DNA from: RGIG5270 sp045538635
GTDB taxonomy: Bacteria; Verrucomicrobiota; Lentisphaeria; Victivallales; Victivallaceae
Assembly (NCBI GenBank): GCA_045538635.1
Contig: JAZSRU010000084.1
Coordinates: 1-10,369, forward strand
Reading direction: 5' to 3'
DNA length: 10,369 nt
Part shown: positions 1 through 6,504 of the stretch, piece by piece
Position numbering within the stretch: the first letter of the stretch is position 1
Layout: each line of letters opens with the position of its first letter
Made by a program: the position numbers and the translations under genes
Notes under the pieces: model-generated
The model's database searches: none
Seen by the model: only the letters and a program-made list of their open reading frames with translations
What the model was told of the DNA's origin: nothing

Positions 1-126
1 GATGGATATCCCCCGCCGGGGTCGCAAGGGGGCGGCGCAAGCCCCCTTGCAATAAAAAATCAGTACACATTTAGTACGCAGCCATGTTTTTATATGACTG
101 TTTGCGGTTGATTGATGCGGCAAAAG
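1..126. other. Left-edge intergenic segment without a convincing gene
   Basis: This segment lies downstream of the minus-strand AraC gene. Its first 50 bases are extremely GC-rich and hold two nested inverted repeats, while bases 51-126 have ordinary AT-rich composition with no ORF or clear terminator. A short plus-strand frame is open from the left edge to a stop at 53-55, so the tail of an upstream gene cannot be excluded. Its product would be unusually rich in Arg, Gly, Ala and Pro, and a palindromic intergenic element is the better explanation. Confidence 0.5.
11..50. repeat. GC-rich palindromic element
   Basis: Two inverted repeats sit side by side. A short one (11-21) has arms CCCC and GGGG around GCC. 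A perfect 10-bp one has arms GCAAGGGGGC (24-33) and GCCCCCTTGC (41-50) around a 7-base loop. Neither strand has a run of T directly after the hairpin, because on the plus strand it is followed by an A-rich stretch, so it does not fit an intrinsic terminator. Its composition contrasts sharply with the neighbouring DNA, which is typical of dispersed REP-like intergenic elements. Whether it is repeated elsewhere in the genome cannot be seen from this window. Confidence 0.5.
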
Positions 127-999
127 TTATTTCTGTTTGGATATGATAATATTGCGGTATGCCTGTGGTGTTGTTCCGTGGCGGCGGCGGAAATGGCGGA
201 TCATGTATGATGTATCACAGAAACCGTATTTATAGGCAAGTTCGGTAATGGACAGATCGGTGGAAAAAAGCTCACTGCGTATTTTTTCAAGTTTGATGCC
301 GAGATAATATTCGCATGGGGATTGTCCGGTCAGATTGCGGAATTTTTTTGTATATGAAGAAATCGACATGCCAGCCATTTTGGCAAGTTCTGCCAGTTTG
401 AACGGGCGTATTTCGGATTGTTCCATGAAATCGAGAGTTTTCATGATTCCCGAATACGGGTCATCATCGTACGGATGCCATGCAACGATATTTGCTTCAT
501 CAATGATGCACAAGAGTTCCATGAGTGCGAGTTTTATCCGGAATTTGAAACCGGCACTGCGTGTATTGAATTCAAACATCATTTTGCGCAGGAAATTTTC
601 TGCCTGACTTCTTTTGTGAGGGGGGAGGTGAAATCTCTTGCTGAGCGGAAATATTTTTCTGCTGAAAAGCGGTTCCCAGCAGTTCATTTTTTTCAATTCA
701 TTCAATTCTGAAGCGAGCAGCTGCGGTTGAAAAGCAATATTGTAAATAACAAAATTTTTGCTGTTGGAGTATGAATGTATGTCGCCCGGCATGATGGCAA
801 AACAATCCCCCTGTATCAAACCGTAGGAATAATTCTCATTTTCAAAATTTACATTGTGGATAGTGTGTCCGGAAGTAACAAATACCATTTCAATAAAATC
901 GTGAGTATGGAGCGGCATTTTGATACCCTGTTTATAATGCGTTATGGAGAAAGGAAAATCTTTGACCGGAAACATCGCATCGGAAAAATATTGTTTCAT
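127..999 (-). CDS. AraC family transcriptional regulator
   Basis: This is a 290-residue cytoplasmic DNA-binding protein of the AraC/XylS family. The N-terminal part (about residues 15-95) looks like a cupin sugar-sensing domain: PLHTHDFIE has H31, H33 and E37, and PGDIHSY has H75. The C-terminal 100 residues hold two helix-turn-helix motifs, one around LAELAKMAGMSISSYTKKF and one around ITELAYKYGFCDTSYMIRHF, ending in the family-typical TPQAYR. The ATG at 999 is chosen because AAAGGA lies 7 bases upstream (1007-1012). The TTG one codon earlier is less likely. The gene follows the GH39 gene in the same direction, 86 bases after its stop, and has its own promoter candidate. It probably senses a sugar released from a glycan and controls the GH39 gene; the ligand is unknown. 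The family call is firm and the target is inferred. Confidence 0.95.
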   Translation of the reverse strand: MKQYFSDAMFPVKDFPFSITHYKQGIKMPLHTHDFIEMVFVTSGHTIHNVNFENENYSYGLIQGDCFAIMPGDIHSYSNSKNFVIYNIAFQPQLLASELNELKKMNCWEPLFSRKIFPLSKRFHLPPHKRSQAENFLRKMMFEFNTRSAGFKFRIKLALMELLCIIDEANIVAWHPYDDDPYSGIMKTLDFMEQSEIRPFKLAELAKMAGMSISSYTKKFRNLTGQSPCEYYLGIKLEKIRSELFSTDLSITELAYKYGFCDTSYMIRHFRRRHGTTPQAYRNIIISKQK

Positions 1000-1006
1000 C
1001 AAAAAA

Positions 1007-1012
1007 TCCTTT
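1007..1012 (-). promoter_or_regulatory. Ribosome binding site of the AraC gene
   Basis: AAAGGA on the minus strand lies 7 bases before the ATG at 999 and decides the start over the TTG at 1002. The GH39 and DUF4838 genes have the same AAAGGA-7nt-ATG arrangement. Confidence 0.8.
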
Positions 1013-1040
1013 CTGTTGAAAATTGCATTTCAAGTGCTGT

Positions 1041-1069
1041 AATATAAATGCTGAAAAACAAAAAAGCAA
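1041..1069 (-). promoter_or_regulatory. Candidate promoter of the AraC gene
   Basis: On the minus strand TTGCTT (1064-1069) is separated by 17 bases from TATATT (1041-1046), a reasonable sigma-70-type promoter. Transcription would start near 1034 and give a leader of about 35 bases with the ribosome binding site inside it. The AraC gene could therefore be transcribed independently of the GH39 gene upstream. The call rests on motif and spacing alone. Confidence 0.5.
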
Positions 1070-1077
1070 GCGTGGAG

Positions 1078-1107
1078 AATGAAAATCAGGAATGATTTTC
1101 ATTTTTT
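1078..1107. terminator. Perfect hairpin over the GH39 stop codon, with a T run on the plus strand
   Basis: Arms AATGAAAATCA (1078-1088) and TGATTTTCATT (1093-1103) form an 11-bp perfect stem with a GGAA loop. On the plus strand the stem runs into six T residues (1102-1107), which is the terminator orientation for plus-strand transcription, yet no plus-strand gene precedes it. For the minus-strand GH39 transcript the same hairpin covers the last codons and the TGA stop. The T-rich stretch comes only about ten bases later, so it would be at best a weak terminator. It might stabilise the GH39 mRNA end, attenuate read-through into the AraC gene, or stop antisense transcription. Confidence 0.4.
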
Positions 1108-2462
1108 GCAGAGTTGTCCAATCCGGCAAAGTTTGTTCTGTTTTGCTGTTGAGATATTTTTTCGCTGTTTTGGCTGTTGAATTCAAGCAGCAGTACTGAA
1201 TAGGGCGGCATTTTGAAATCATTTGCAAAAGAGATATCTTTGAAAGTATGTCGTTTATCAATTATTTTTACATTGGCAGTACCGGGGGCATTTTTTATAT
1301 CAAAACTGACATTTATTGATTTTGCTGAAGAATTGGTTATGAGTGCGGCGGCAGAATTTCCGTTTGCGGCGGCAAGCACTCTGATTTTTTTGTCGGAAGA
1401 AGATGAAGATACTTCATTCTTCAGCTTGTAAAGAGAGTTGAAAGCCATGAACGAATAATATGCCGGAGTTACAGTCTGGCTCGGAAAATAATACAATCCG
1501 CAGTAACTTCTGGTTGGTGTGGCATCGTAATACATGGCTTTATCAACCGGAAGATTCTGGAGCAGAATGAAAGTATGGGCGATTTTTGAGGCCCCTTCGA
1601 CAGATTTCATATCGTCCCATGATCTTGAACCTTTGCCGTTGCAGTAATTCCATTCGTTGAAAATGCTTTCGGTGTGTTGCAAATTGTTTCTGTCAAGCAT
1701 ATTGCGGGCGTATTCGGCTTCTGCAATAAGTACATCCGGATCGTTGAAATAGCGGTGCCATGAGAAAAAATTAAGAGGGAGTTTTTCATGGTTGACAAAT
1801 TTGCAGAAATCTTCCGCCCAGGTTATGAAACTTTTATAGAAATCACTGCATTCTTTTTGAGTTACAGCATAGAATCCGCAGGAGGCATAGCCGCCGAATT
1901 TGATATCCGGAAAGCATTTTTTTAAATGAATAGCTGCTGTTTTGTAGAGTTCAAAAAACTGTTCTTTGGAGCCTGACCACATTGGTGGATTTTCCGGTTC
2001 GTTCCAGATTTCCCAGTATTCTATATTGTAATGGAATCCGTCTGCCCAGCCTTCATTGTAGTGGCGGATGATGTGTTCGCAGATTCGTGCCCATTTGGCA
2101 AAGTCGGCTGGGGGGGCGATATGGAACGCTTTTATGCGGTAATTGTTTTCTATGGTGACTCCGAGCCGGTAAAATATTTTTGTGCCGGTGGCTGTCAGAT
2201 TTTTGAAATAGGCATCAGTAAATTCAAAACTGTAGGATGATGGATCATTTTCATCAGCATTGAAATCCGGAAAAATATTGGGAATATCCACATAAACGCT
2301 GCCGCCGTAAGCAAAAGATGTATCATGCAGACGGGTGAATGGTATTCCGGCTTCTTTGAATCCTGTTGGCAAATCATAAAGTGAAATCGGACTGTTGTTT
2401 ACTCCGTGAACAGGCTTGATAAAGCGTTCCGTTTTATTATTGAAATCAATAGAAATAGTCAT
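1086..2462 (-). CDS. Glycoside hydrolase family 39-like enzyme (beta-xylosidase type)
   Basis: This 458-residue protein has the signature of clan GH-A retaining glycosidases, closest to GH39 (beta-xylosidase, alpha-iduronidase and relatives). WEIWNEPE places the acid/base glutamate at E155 and FNEW the nucleophile at E270. RLHDTSF (44-50) and FFSWHRY (232-238) also match the barrel core. A beta-rich domain covers about 360-428, followed by a Gln/Asn/Ser-rich tail. No signal peptide is visible, so it should act in the cytoplasm on imported oligosaccharides. The ATG at 2462 is preferred because AAAGGA lies 7 bases upstream and the promoter -10 box lies at 2488-2493. In-frame starts at 2486 and 2516 would fall in or beside the promoter and probably outside the transcript. 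The AraC gene follows. The exact substrate cannot be read from sequence. Confidence 0.88.
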   Translation of the reverse strand: MTISIDFNNKTERFIKPVHGVNNSPISLYDLPTGFKEAGIPFTRLHDTSFAYGGSVYVDIPNIFPDFNADENDPSSYSFEFTDAYFKNLTATGTKIFYRLGVTIENNYRIKAFHIAPPADFAKWARICEHIIRHYNEGWADGFHYNIEYWEIWNEPENPPMWSGSKEQFFELYKTAAIHLKKCFPDIKFGGYASCGFYAVTQKECSDFYKSFITWAEDFCKFVNHEKLPLNFFSWHRYFNDPDVLIAEAEYARNMLDRNNLQHTESIFNEWNYCNGKGSRSWDDMKSVEGASKIAHTFILLQNLPVDKAMYYDATPTRSYCGLYYFPSQTVTPAYYSFMAFNSLYKLKNEVSSSSSDKKIRVLAAANGNSAAALITNSSAKSINVSFDIKNAPGTANVKIIDKRHTFKDISFANDFKMPPYSVLLLEFNSQNSEKISQQQNRTNFAGLDNSAKNENHS

Positions 2463-2469
2463 CGTGATA

Positions 2470-2475
2470 TCCTTT
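2470..2475 (-). promoter_or_regulatory. Ribosome binding site of the GH39 gene
   Basis: AAAGGA on the minus strand lies 7 bases before the ATG at 2462. It fixes the start inside a longer open frame that extends to 2516. Confidence 0.8.
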
Positions 2476-2487
2476 ATTTTTTTCATA

Positions 2488-2516
2488 AATATATCTTGTA
2501 TCCTGTGAAAATTCAA
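2488..2516 (-). promoter_or_regulatory. Candidate promoter of the GH39 gene
   Basis: On the minus strand TTGAAT (2511-2516) is followed after 17 bases by TATATT (2488-2493). Transcription would begin near 2481 and give a leader of roughly 19 bases, just enough for the AAAGGA site. This placement independently supports the start at 2462. A palindrome lies 12 bases upstream of the -35 box. Confidence 0.55.
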
Positions 2517-2527
2517 GCGGTCAGAAA

Positions 2528-2548
2528 TACATTTTTTAAAAAAATGTA
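2528..2548. promoter_or_regulatory. AT-rich palindrome, candidate operator
   Basis: Two 10-base arms, TACATTTTTT (2528-2537) and AAAAAATGTA (2539-2548), flank a single A. The palindrome sits between the two divergent promoters. Its centre is about 57 bases upstream of the predicted GH39 transcription start and about 80 upstream of that of the EIIA gene. The position fits an activator site for the GH39 promoter. AraC-type proteins more often bind direct repeats, so the regulator is not assigned. Being pure A/T in its core, it could partly be chance. Confidence 0.35.
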
Positions 2549-2583
2549 CAGCAGATAAAAAGCATAAAAAAGGCGAAAAAAAT

Positions 2584-2611
2584 TTGCTAATTTTTTTAAA
2601 TGGTGTATATT
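2584..2611 (+). promoter_or_regulatory. Candidate promoter of the EIIA-CBS/permease operon
   Basis: TTGCTA (2584-2589) is followed after 16 bases by TATATT (2606-2611), preceded directly by TG. Transcription would start near 2618, leaving a leader of about 37 bases before the ATG at 2655. The same TG-TATATT string occurs in the rmlB promoter candidate. Confidence 0.5.
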
Positions 2612-2654
2612 ATAAGATATCTTTTTTCGAAAAAATCCATGAAAGGTGAAGAAA

Positions 2655-3572
2655 ATGAAAAAACAACGTCGTACATTCTGCAATTTTTTGCAGGCAAATA
2701 ACATTGTGTGCGGTGTCCAAGAGGATGACGGAAAAGTCGTACTTGAAAAACTCATCACGCTTCTGAAACGCCATTCACCTGAACTCGACATCGATTATAC
2801 CCGCCGTGAGGTTGAAAGCCGCGAAGCTCTGTTTCCCACTATGGTAGCTCCGGGGCTTGCCATTCCGCACGCCCGTATTCCGGGGCTTGCCGAACCTATG
2901 ACCGCAATCGGATGTATTCCTGCAGGCTGCAATTTCGGAACTGAAGACAAAGCAAAGGTTATGATCCTTTTGCTCACTCCGGTTGATAATCCCAATCTGC
3001 ATGTTCAGGTGCTTTCAGCATTGGCAACTGAATTCAGCGCAGAAGGAGTTACCGAAAAGATTGCCAATATGGCATCTGCCCAGGATGTTATGGATTATTT
3101 CTCTGAAGGCAAAACTGTTATTCCCGACTATCTCAAGGCCGGCGATCTGATGGAACAATTCCCCGATATGCTTCAGGAGGCAGATTCAATTCTTGACGCT
3201 GTCAAAAAATTTGCTGTTACCCGCAGCGAGGAATTGCCTGTTGTTGACAATGCCGGAGATCTCCGCGGAGTTCTGTCGCTTTCTGATCTTTTTCAATACA
3301 GTTTGCCTGAACATCTGCTGTGGCTGGAAGACCTTTCGCCTATTTACGAATTGCAGCCGTTTTCAGATATGCTCAAAACTGCCGATGAAACCAAAGTCGC
3401 CGATGTCATGCGTGAAGAATTTCTCAGCGCCAAAGTCGGAGATCCTGCCGTAGAATTGGCAAAAATATTTCTGCAGAACAAATTGTCGCAGCTCATCATC
3501 GTTGATGCCGACAATAAACCGGCAGGTGTCGTTACTTTGAAAAACTTTTCAGCTAAAATTTTCTGGGATTAA
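2655..3572 (+). CDS. PTS EIIA-like (PtsN/fructose type) protein with CBS domain pair
   Basis: This is a 305-residue soluble protein. Residues 8-155 form a type-2 EIIA domain. PGLAIPHARIPG places the phosphorylatable histidine at H72, and H116 in NPNLHVQVLSAL matches the second conserved histidine. Residues 160-305 hold two CBS motifs, around ILDAVKKFAVTRSEELPVVD (189-208) and LAKIFLQNKLSQLIIVD (278-294), which as a pair usually bind adenine nucleotides. The ATG at 2655 is chosen because AAAGG (2642-2646) lies 8 bases upstream; the in-frame GTG at 2646 overlaps that site. The permease gene starts 6 bases after the stop, so the two are cotranscribed and probably translationally coupled. No EIIB or EIIC gene is in the window, which points to a regulatory rather than sugar-phosphorylating role. 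Control of the permease by phosphorylation and nucleotide binding is inference. Confidence 0.88.
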   Translation: MKKQRRTFCNFLQANNIVCGVQEDDGKVVLEKLITLLKRHSPELDIDYTRREVESREALFPTMVAPGLAIPHARIPGLAEPMTAIGCIPAGCNFGTEDKAKVMILLLTPVDNPNLHVQVLSALATEFSAEGVTEKIANMASAQDVMDYFSEGKTVIPDYLKAGDLMEQFPDMLQEADSILDAVKKFAVTRSEELPVVDNAGDLRGVLSLSDLFQYSLPEHLLWLEDLSPIYELQPFSDMLKTADETKVADVMREEFLSAKVGDPAVELAKIFLQNKLSQLIIVDADNKPAGVVTLKNFSAKIFWD

Positions 3573-3578
3573 TGAATT

Positions 3579-5270
3579 ATGAGTGAGTCATCAAGTTCAG
3601 CCAAAATGTCGATCAGTGCTATGATCAGCCGTTTCTGTATCATGCTGGCAGCATCAGGAGCCGTATGGTTCGGATGCAATGCAGCCAATATGACATCATT
3701 GCAGTCAACAGCATGTGCAGTATTTATTTCAATTATTTTCGGAACTCTGTTCTTCTGGGGATTCCGTCTTGCCATTGCTTTTATCGGTTTGGCAGTTCTT
3801 ATCTTCAGTCAGGCGTTGGATATTCCGACTTTTGTAAGATCATCTTCGCTTGAAGTAATCATGTTCCTTGTCGGTATGATGATTATTGTTGGAGCATTGC
3901 GTGATTTGGGATTTTTCACATGGATCGTCCAGTTGATTGTATCTATGCCGAATCTGAGCGGGCGCAAATTTATTTTTGTGACCTCTGTTGCCAGTGCGCT
4001 GCTTGCCTGTGCGGTAGATGAAGTTACTTCAATCATCTTTATTTCAACATTGATTTTTCAGGTATGTGACCGTCTGAAACTCAATCCGACTCCATATATT
4101 CTGATTGCAGTTCTCGCAACAAATATCGGCAGTGCCGGTACCATGATGGGTAATCCTGTCGGTATTTTTATCGGTACCAAAGGACAGCTTTCATTTGGTG
4201 ATTTTATGCTCTGGTCATTCCCGCTGATGTTGGGTTCATTGCTGGCAGTCATCGGTATTCTTCTGTGGTATTTCCGCAAAGATCTGGATCAGTTTGATGT
4301 CAATCTGAAAGCCCGTTTGGCCCGTGGTTTGTCCATTGCTCCCATGGTCAAAGTTCCGTATATGAAGGGGCTTATTCTGATTGTTCTGACTGTTATTGCC
4401 ATTGCTTCACATCATCAGACAGAGGAATTGATCGGACTGGCTCCGAACAGTGTTCTGCTGGTCATGCCGCTTATCTGTGCTGCAATAGTTATGATTCTCA
4501 AACCTGATCGCGCCAGATACTATGTAGAAAAAGAAGTTGACTGGTGGACATTGATATTCTTTATGTTGCTTTTTGCTATTGCAGGTACATTGGAACACAC
4601 CGGAGTCGATAAAGTTCTGGCAAACGGTTTCTCTAAAATCGCAGGTAAAGAAACATTGACACTTGTTCCATTTATCTTTACTGTTTCAAGTTTCGGTTCT
4701 GCATTTGTTGATAATGTTATTTTTGTTGCTGCATTCAGTCCGGTTATTGAACAGCTGGCAACAAGCATAAAAGACTTGCCGCTCTGGTGGGCATTGCTTT
4801 TCGGTGCCTGTTTCGGCGGTAATATCACCATGATCGGCAGTACAGCCAATATTGTTGCATTGGGTATGGTTGAAAAACACGGCGGCAGTCAGATAACTTT
4901 CTTCCAGTGGTTCAAGATCGGTTTGCTGTGTACTGTTGTTTCCGGTGCAATTGCAGTTGGCGTATTGCTGTTTATGGCTCCATACATGCCTGACCACAAA
5001 ATCACTTACGGCAAGCTCAAAGCAGATTCCGGTTATGTCCCTGCAACTGAAGTTTTCAGCGGTGAGCTTACCGGTACATTTGCAGCCGAAAACGGTAAAA
5101 CTTATCTCCTCGACGGCAAAGGTGCCAAGATTCAGGTCATCCTGAATGACAATACTGCCGTTGTTTCCGGCAAGGTCAGAGTTACCGGTGAATTTTCCAA
5201 AGACGAAAGTAATGCTGCATATCCCTATATGCTCAAGGCAAAACGCGTTGTCAAAATGGAAAAAGATTGA
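3579..5270 (+). CDS. ArsB/NhaD/SLC13-type ion transporter with soluble C-terminal domain
   Basis: This is a 563-residue inner-membrane protein with about 11-12 hydrophobic segments in residues 16-472. Two matching halves carry the conserved loops of the ion transporter superfamily. The first half has AVDEVTS (145-151) and TNIGSAGTMMGNP (191-203). The second has FVDNVIF (386-392) and GGNITMIGSTANIV (422-435). These resemble ArsB, NhaD and citrate/anion permeases, so the substrate could be sodium/proton, an oxyanion or a dicarboxylate. Residues 475-563 form a hydrophilic, beta-rich tail (LTGTFAAENGKTYLLDGKGA, then VSGKVRVTGEF) that looks like a small barrel of OB type and is not part of the usual family architecture. 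The start at 3579 lies 6 bases after the EIIA stop with only a weak ribosome site, which suggests translational coupling; an ATG at 3606 is possible. The family is secure and the substrate is not. Confidence 0.85.
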   Translation: MSESSSSAKMSISAMISRFCIMLAASGAVWFGCNAANMTSLQSTACAVFISIIFGTLFFWGFRLAIAFIGLAVLIFSQALDIPTFVRSSSLEVIMFLVGMMIIVGALRDLGFFTWIVQLIVSMPNLSGRKFIFVTSVASALLACAVDEVTSIIFISTLIFQVCDRLKLNPTPYILIAVLATNIGSAGTMMGNPVGIFIGTKGQLSFGDFMLWSFPLMLGSLLAVIGILLWYFRKDLDQFDVNLKARLARGLSIAPMVKVPYMKGLILIVLTVIAIASHHQTEELIGLAPNSVLLVMPLICAAIVMILKPDRARYYVEKEVDWWTLIFFMLLFAIAGTLEHTGVDKVLANGFSKIAGKETLTLVPFIFTVSSFGSAFVDNVIFVAAFSPVIEQLATSIKDLPLWWALLFGACFGGNITMIGSTANIVALGMVEKHGGSQITFFQWFKIGLLCTVVSGAIAVGVLLFMAPYMPDHKITYGKLKADSGYVPATEVFSGELTGTFAAENGKTYLLDGKGAKIQVILNDNTAVVSGKVRVTGEFSKDESNAAYPYMLKAKRVVKMEKD

Positions 5271-5285
5271 TAAGGTTATCAATTC

Positions 5286-5319
5286 AAGCGGTATCGGTTA
5301 TTCCGATGCCGCTTTTTTT
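5286..5319 (+). terminator. Intrinsic terminator after the permease gene
   Basis: A 12-bp stem (5286-5297 with 5303-5314, one G-T pair) with loop TTATT runs directly into seven T residues (5313-5319). It begins 15 bases after the permease stop, so it ends the EIIA-CBS/permease operon and insulates rmlB. Confidence 0.92.
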
Positions 5320-5340
5320 GTATCTGAACAGTGTGATTTT

Positions 5341-5380
5341 TTGACAAAAAGCTTGCATTTATTACAAAATATTGTATATT
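5341..5380 (+). promoter_or_regulatory. Candidate promoter of rmlB
   Basis: TTGCAT (5353-5358) followed after 16 bases by TATATT (5375-5380), with TG immediately before, is the preferred pair. It gives a start near 5387 and a leader of about 28 bases. A perfect -35 hexamer TTGACA (5341-5346) also lies just upstream and could pair with the poorer TACAAA (5363-5368), so overlapping promoters are possible. Confidence 0.5.
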
Positions 5381-5414
5381 GTCATCAAGTTAAATTTTTC
5401 AGCAGGATATTTAT

Positions 5415-6482
5415 ATGGCAAACAGGATAATTGTTACAGGCGGCGCCGGTTTTATAGGTTCTGCAGTTGTGAGGTATATCATACACAGCACGGAGGATTC
5501 AGTCTGTGTGGTTGATAAACTTACCTATGCCGGAAATCTTGAGTCATTGCATGCTGCTGTTGGTTCCGGCAGGTTCCGTTTTGAAAAAGCGGATATCTGT
5601 GACAGGTTGGCAATGGAGCGTATTTTTGCTGAATTCAAACCCACTCATGTCATGCATCTTGCGGCAGAAAGCCATGTTGACAGATCCGTTGATGCTCCGG
5701 GGGATTTTATCAGAACAAATATCAATGGGACATATTCGCTGCTTGAAGCGGCAGCAGGGTATTTTAATATGCTTTCAGAGGCAGAGAGGAGAGTATTCCG
5801 TTTTCACCATGTGTCAACTGATGAAGTTTTCGGTGATGCGGGGAGGGCGGCAAAGCCTTTTGATGAAAAAAGTCCGTATGCTCCGAGTTCTCCATATTCC
5901 GCGAGCAAGGCTGCCGGAGATCATCTGGTCAGGGCATGGTACAGGACTTTCAAACTGCCGGCAATCGTCACCAACAGTTCAAATAATTACGGACCATATC
6001 AATTTCCTGAAAAACTTATCCCGCTGATGATACTGCATGCGATTGAGGGCAGGGAGCTGCCGTTGTATGGTGATGGCGGACAGATGCGTGATTGGCTGTA
6101 TGTTGAGGATCATGCATGCGCGCTTTATCTGGTTCTCACCCGCGGAATTCCCGGAGAAACTTACAATATCGGAGGCGCTTGCGAGAAGAAAAATATTGAA
6201 GTTGTGCAGCAAATTTGTGAGCTGCTGGATGAATTGAAGCCGCGTAATGACGGAAGGGCCTATAAAAATCAGATTGTTTTTGTTCCTGACCGGCCGGGGC
6301 ATGACTTGCGTTATGCGCTTGATTGCGGAAAAATATATCGGGAATTGGGTTGGAAGGCTGCGGAAACTTTTGCAGGGGGGCTCCGCAAAACTGTTTTGTG
6401 GTATCTCGCGCATCGTGATGATTGGTGTGCGCATGTTTTGAGTGGTGAATACAAAATGGAAAGACTTGGTATTATAAAATGA
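5415..6482 (+). CDS. rmlB: dTDP-glucose 4,6-dehydratase
   Basis: This 355-residue cytoplasmic enzyme of the extended short-chain dehydrogenase family converts dTDP-glucose to dTDP-4-keto-6-deoxyglucose, an early step towards dTDP-rhamnose and other deoxysugars of surface glycans. Visible signatures are the NAD-binding TGGAGFIGS (8-16), HLAAESHVDRS (81-91), the catalytic STDEVFGD (134-141, including T135, D136, E137), YSASK (Y161, K165), NNYGPYQFPEKLIP (190-203) and PGHDLRYALD (294-303). Length and motif order are normal for RmlB. The ATG at 5415 has AGGA 7 bases upstream. No rmlA, rmlC or rmlD is present in the window, although these genes often cluster. The GNAT gene follows by 22 bases and is probably cotranscribed. 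A related NDP-sugar 4,6-dehydratase is the only serious alternative. Confidence 0.95.
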   Translation: MANRIIVTGGAGFIGSAVVRYIIHSTEDSVCVVDKLTYAGNLESLHAAVGSGRFRFEKADICDRLAMERIFAEFKPTHVMHLAAESHVDRSVDAPGDFIRTNINGTYSLLEAAAGYFNMLSEAERRVFRFHHVSTDEVFGDAGRAAKPFDEKSPYAPSSPYSASKAAGDHLVRAWYRTFKLPAIVTNSSNNYGPYQFPEKLIPLMILHAIEGRELPLYGDGGQMRDWLYVEDHACALYLVLTRGIPGETYNIGGACEKKNIEVVQQICELLDELKPRNDGRAYKNQIVFVPDRPGHDLRYALDCGKIYRELGWKAAETFAGGLRKTVLWYLAHRDDWCAHVLSGEYKMERLGIIK

Positions 6483-6504
6483 TCCTAAATGAAAAAGGAG
6501 TATT

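Noticed and set aside
24..50. GC-rich hairpin as the terminator of the AraC gene
   Set aside because: On the minus strand the hairpin is followed by GACCCC rather than a T run, so it does not fit an intrinsic terminator.
2..55. Short plus-strand frame at the left edge, product rich in Arg, Gly, Ala and Pro
   Set aside because: It coincides with the GC-rich palindrome and has no ribosome site in view; the true reading context lies outside the window.
2463..2516. Longer GH39 protein starting at 2516 or 2486
   Set aside because: This stretch contains the ribosome binding site and the predicted promoter; the start at 2462 has ideal spacing.
4686..5282. Minus-strand open frame of 198 codons opposite the permease
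   Set aside because: It is antisense to conserved transporter motifs and shows no recognisable domain.
5506..6027. Plus-strand frame of 173 codons inside rmlB
   Set aside because: It is out of frame within the well-conserved rmlB coding sequence, and its translation is Met/Arg-rich without motifs.
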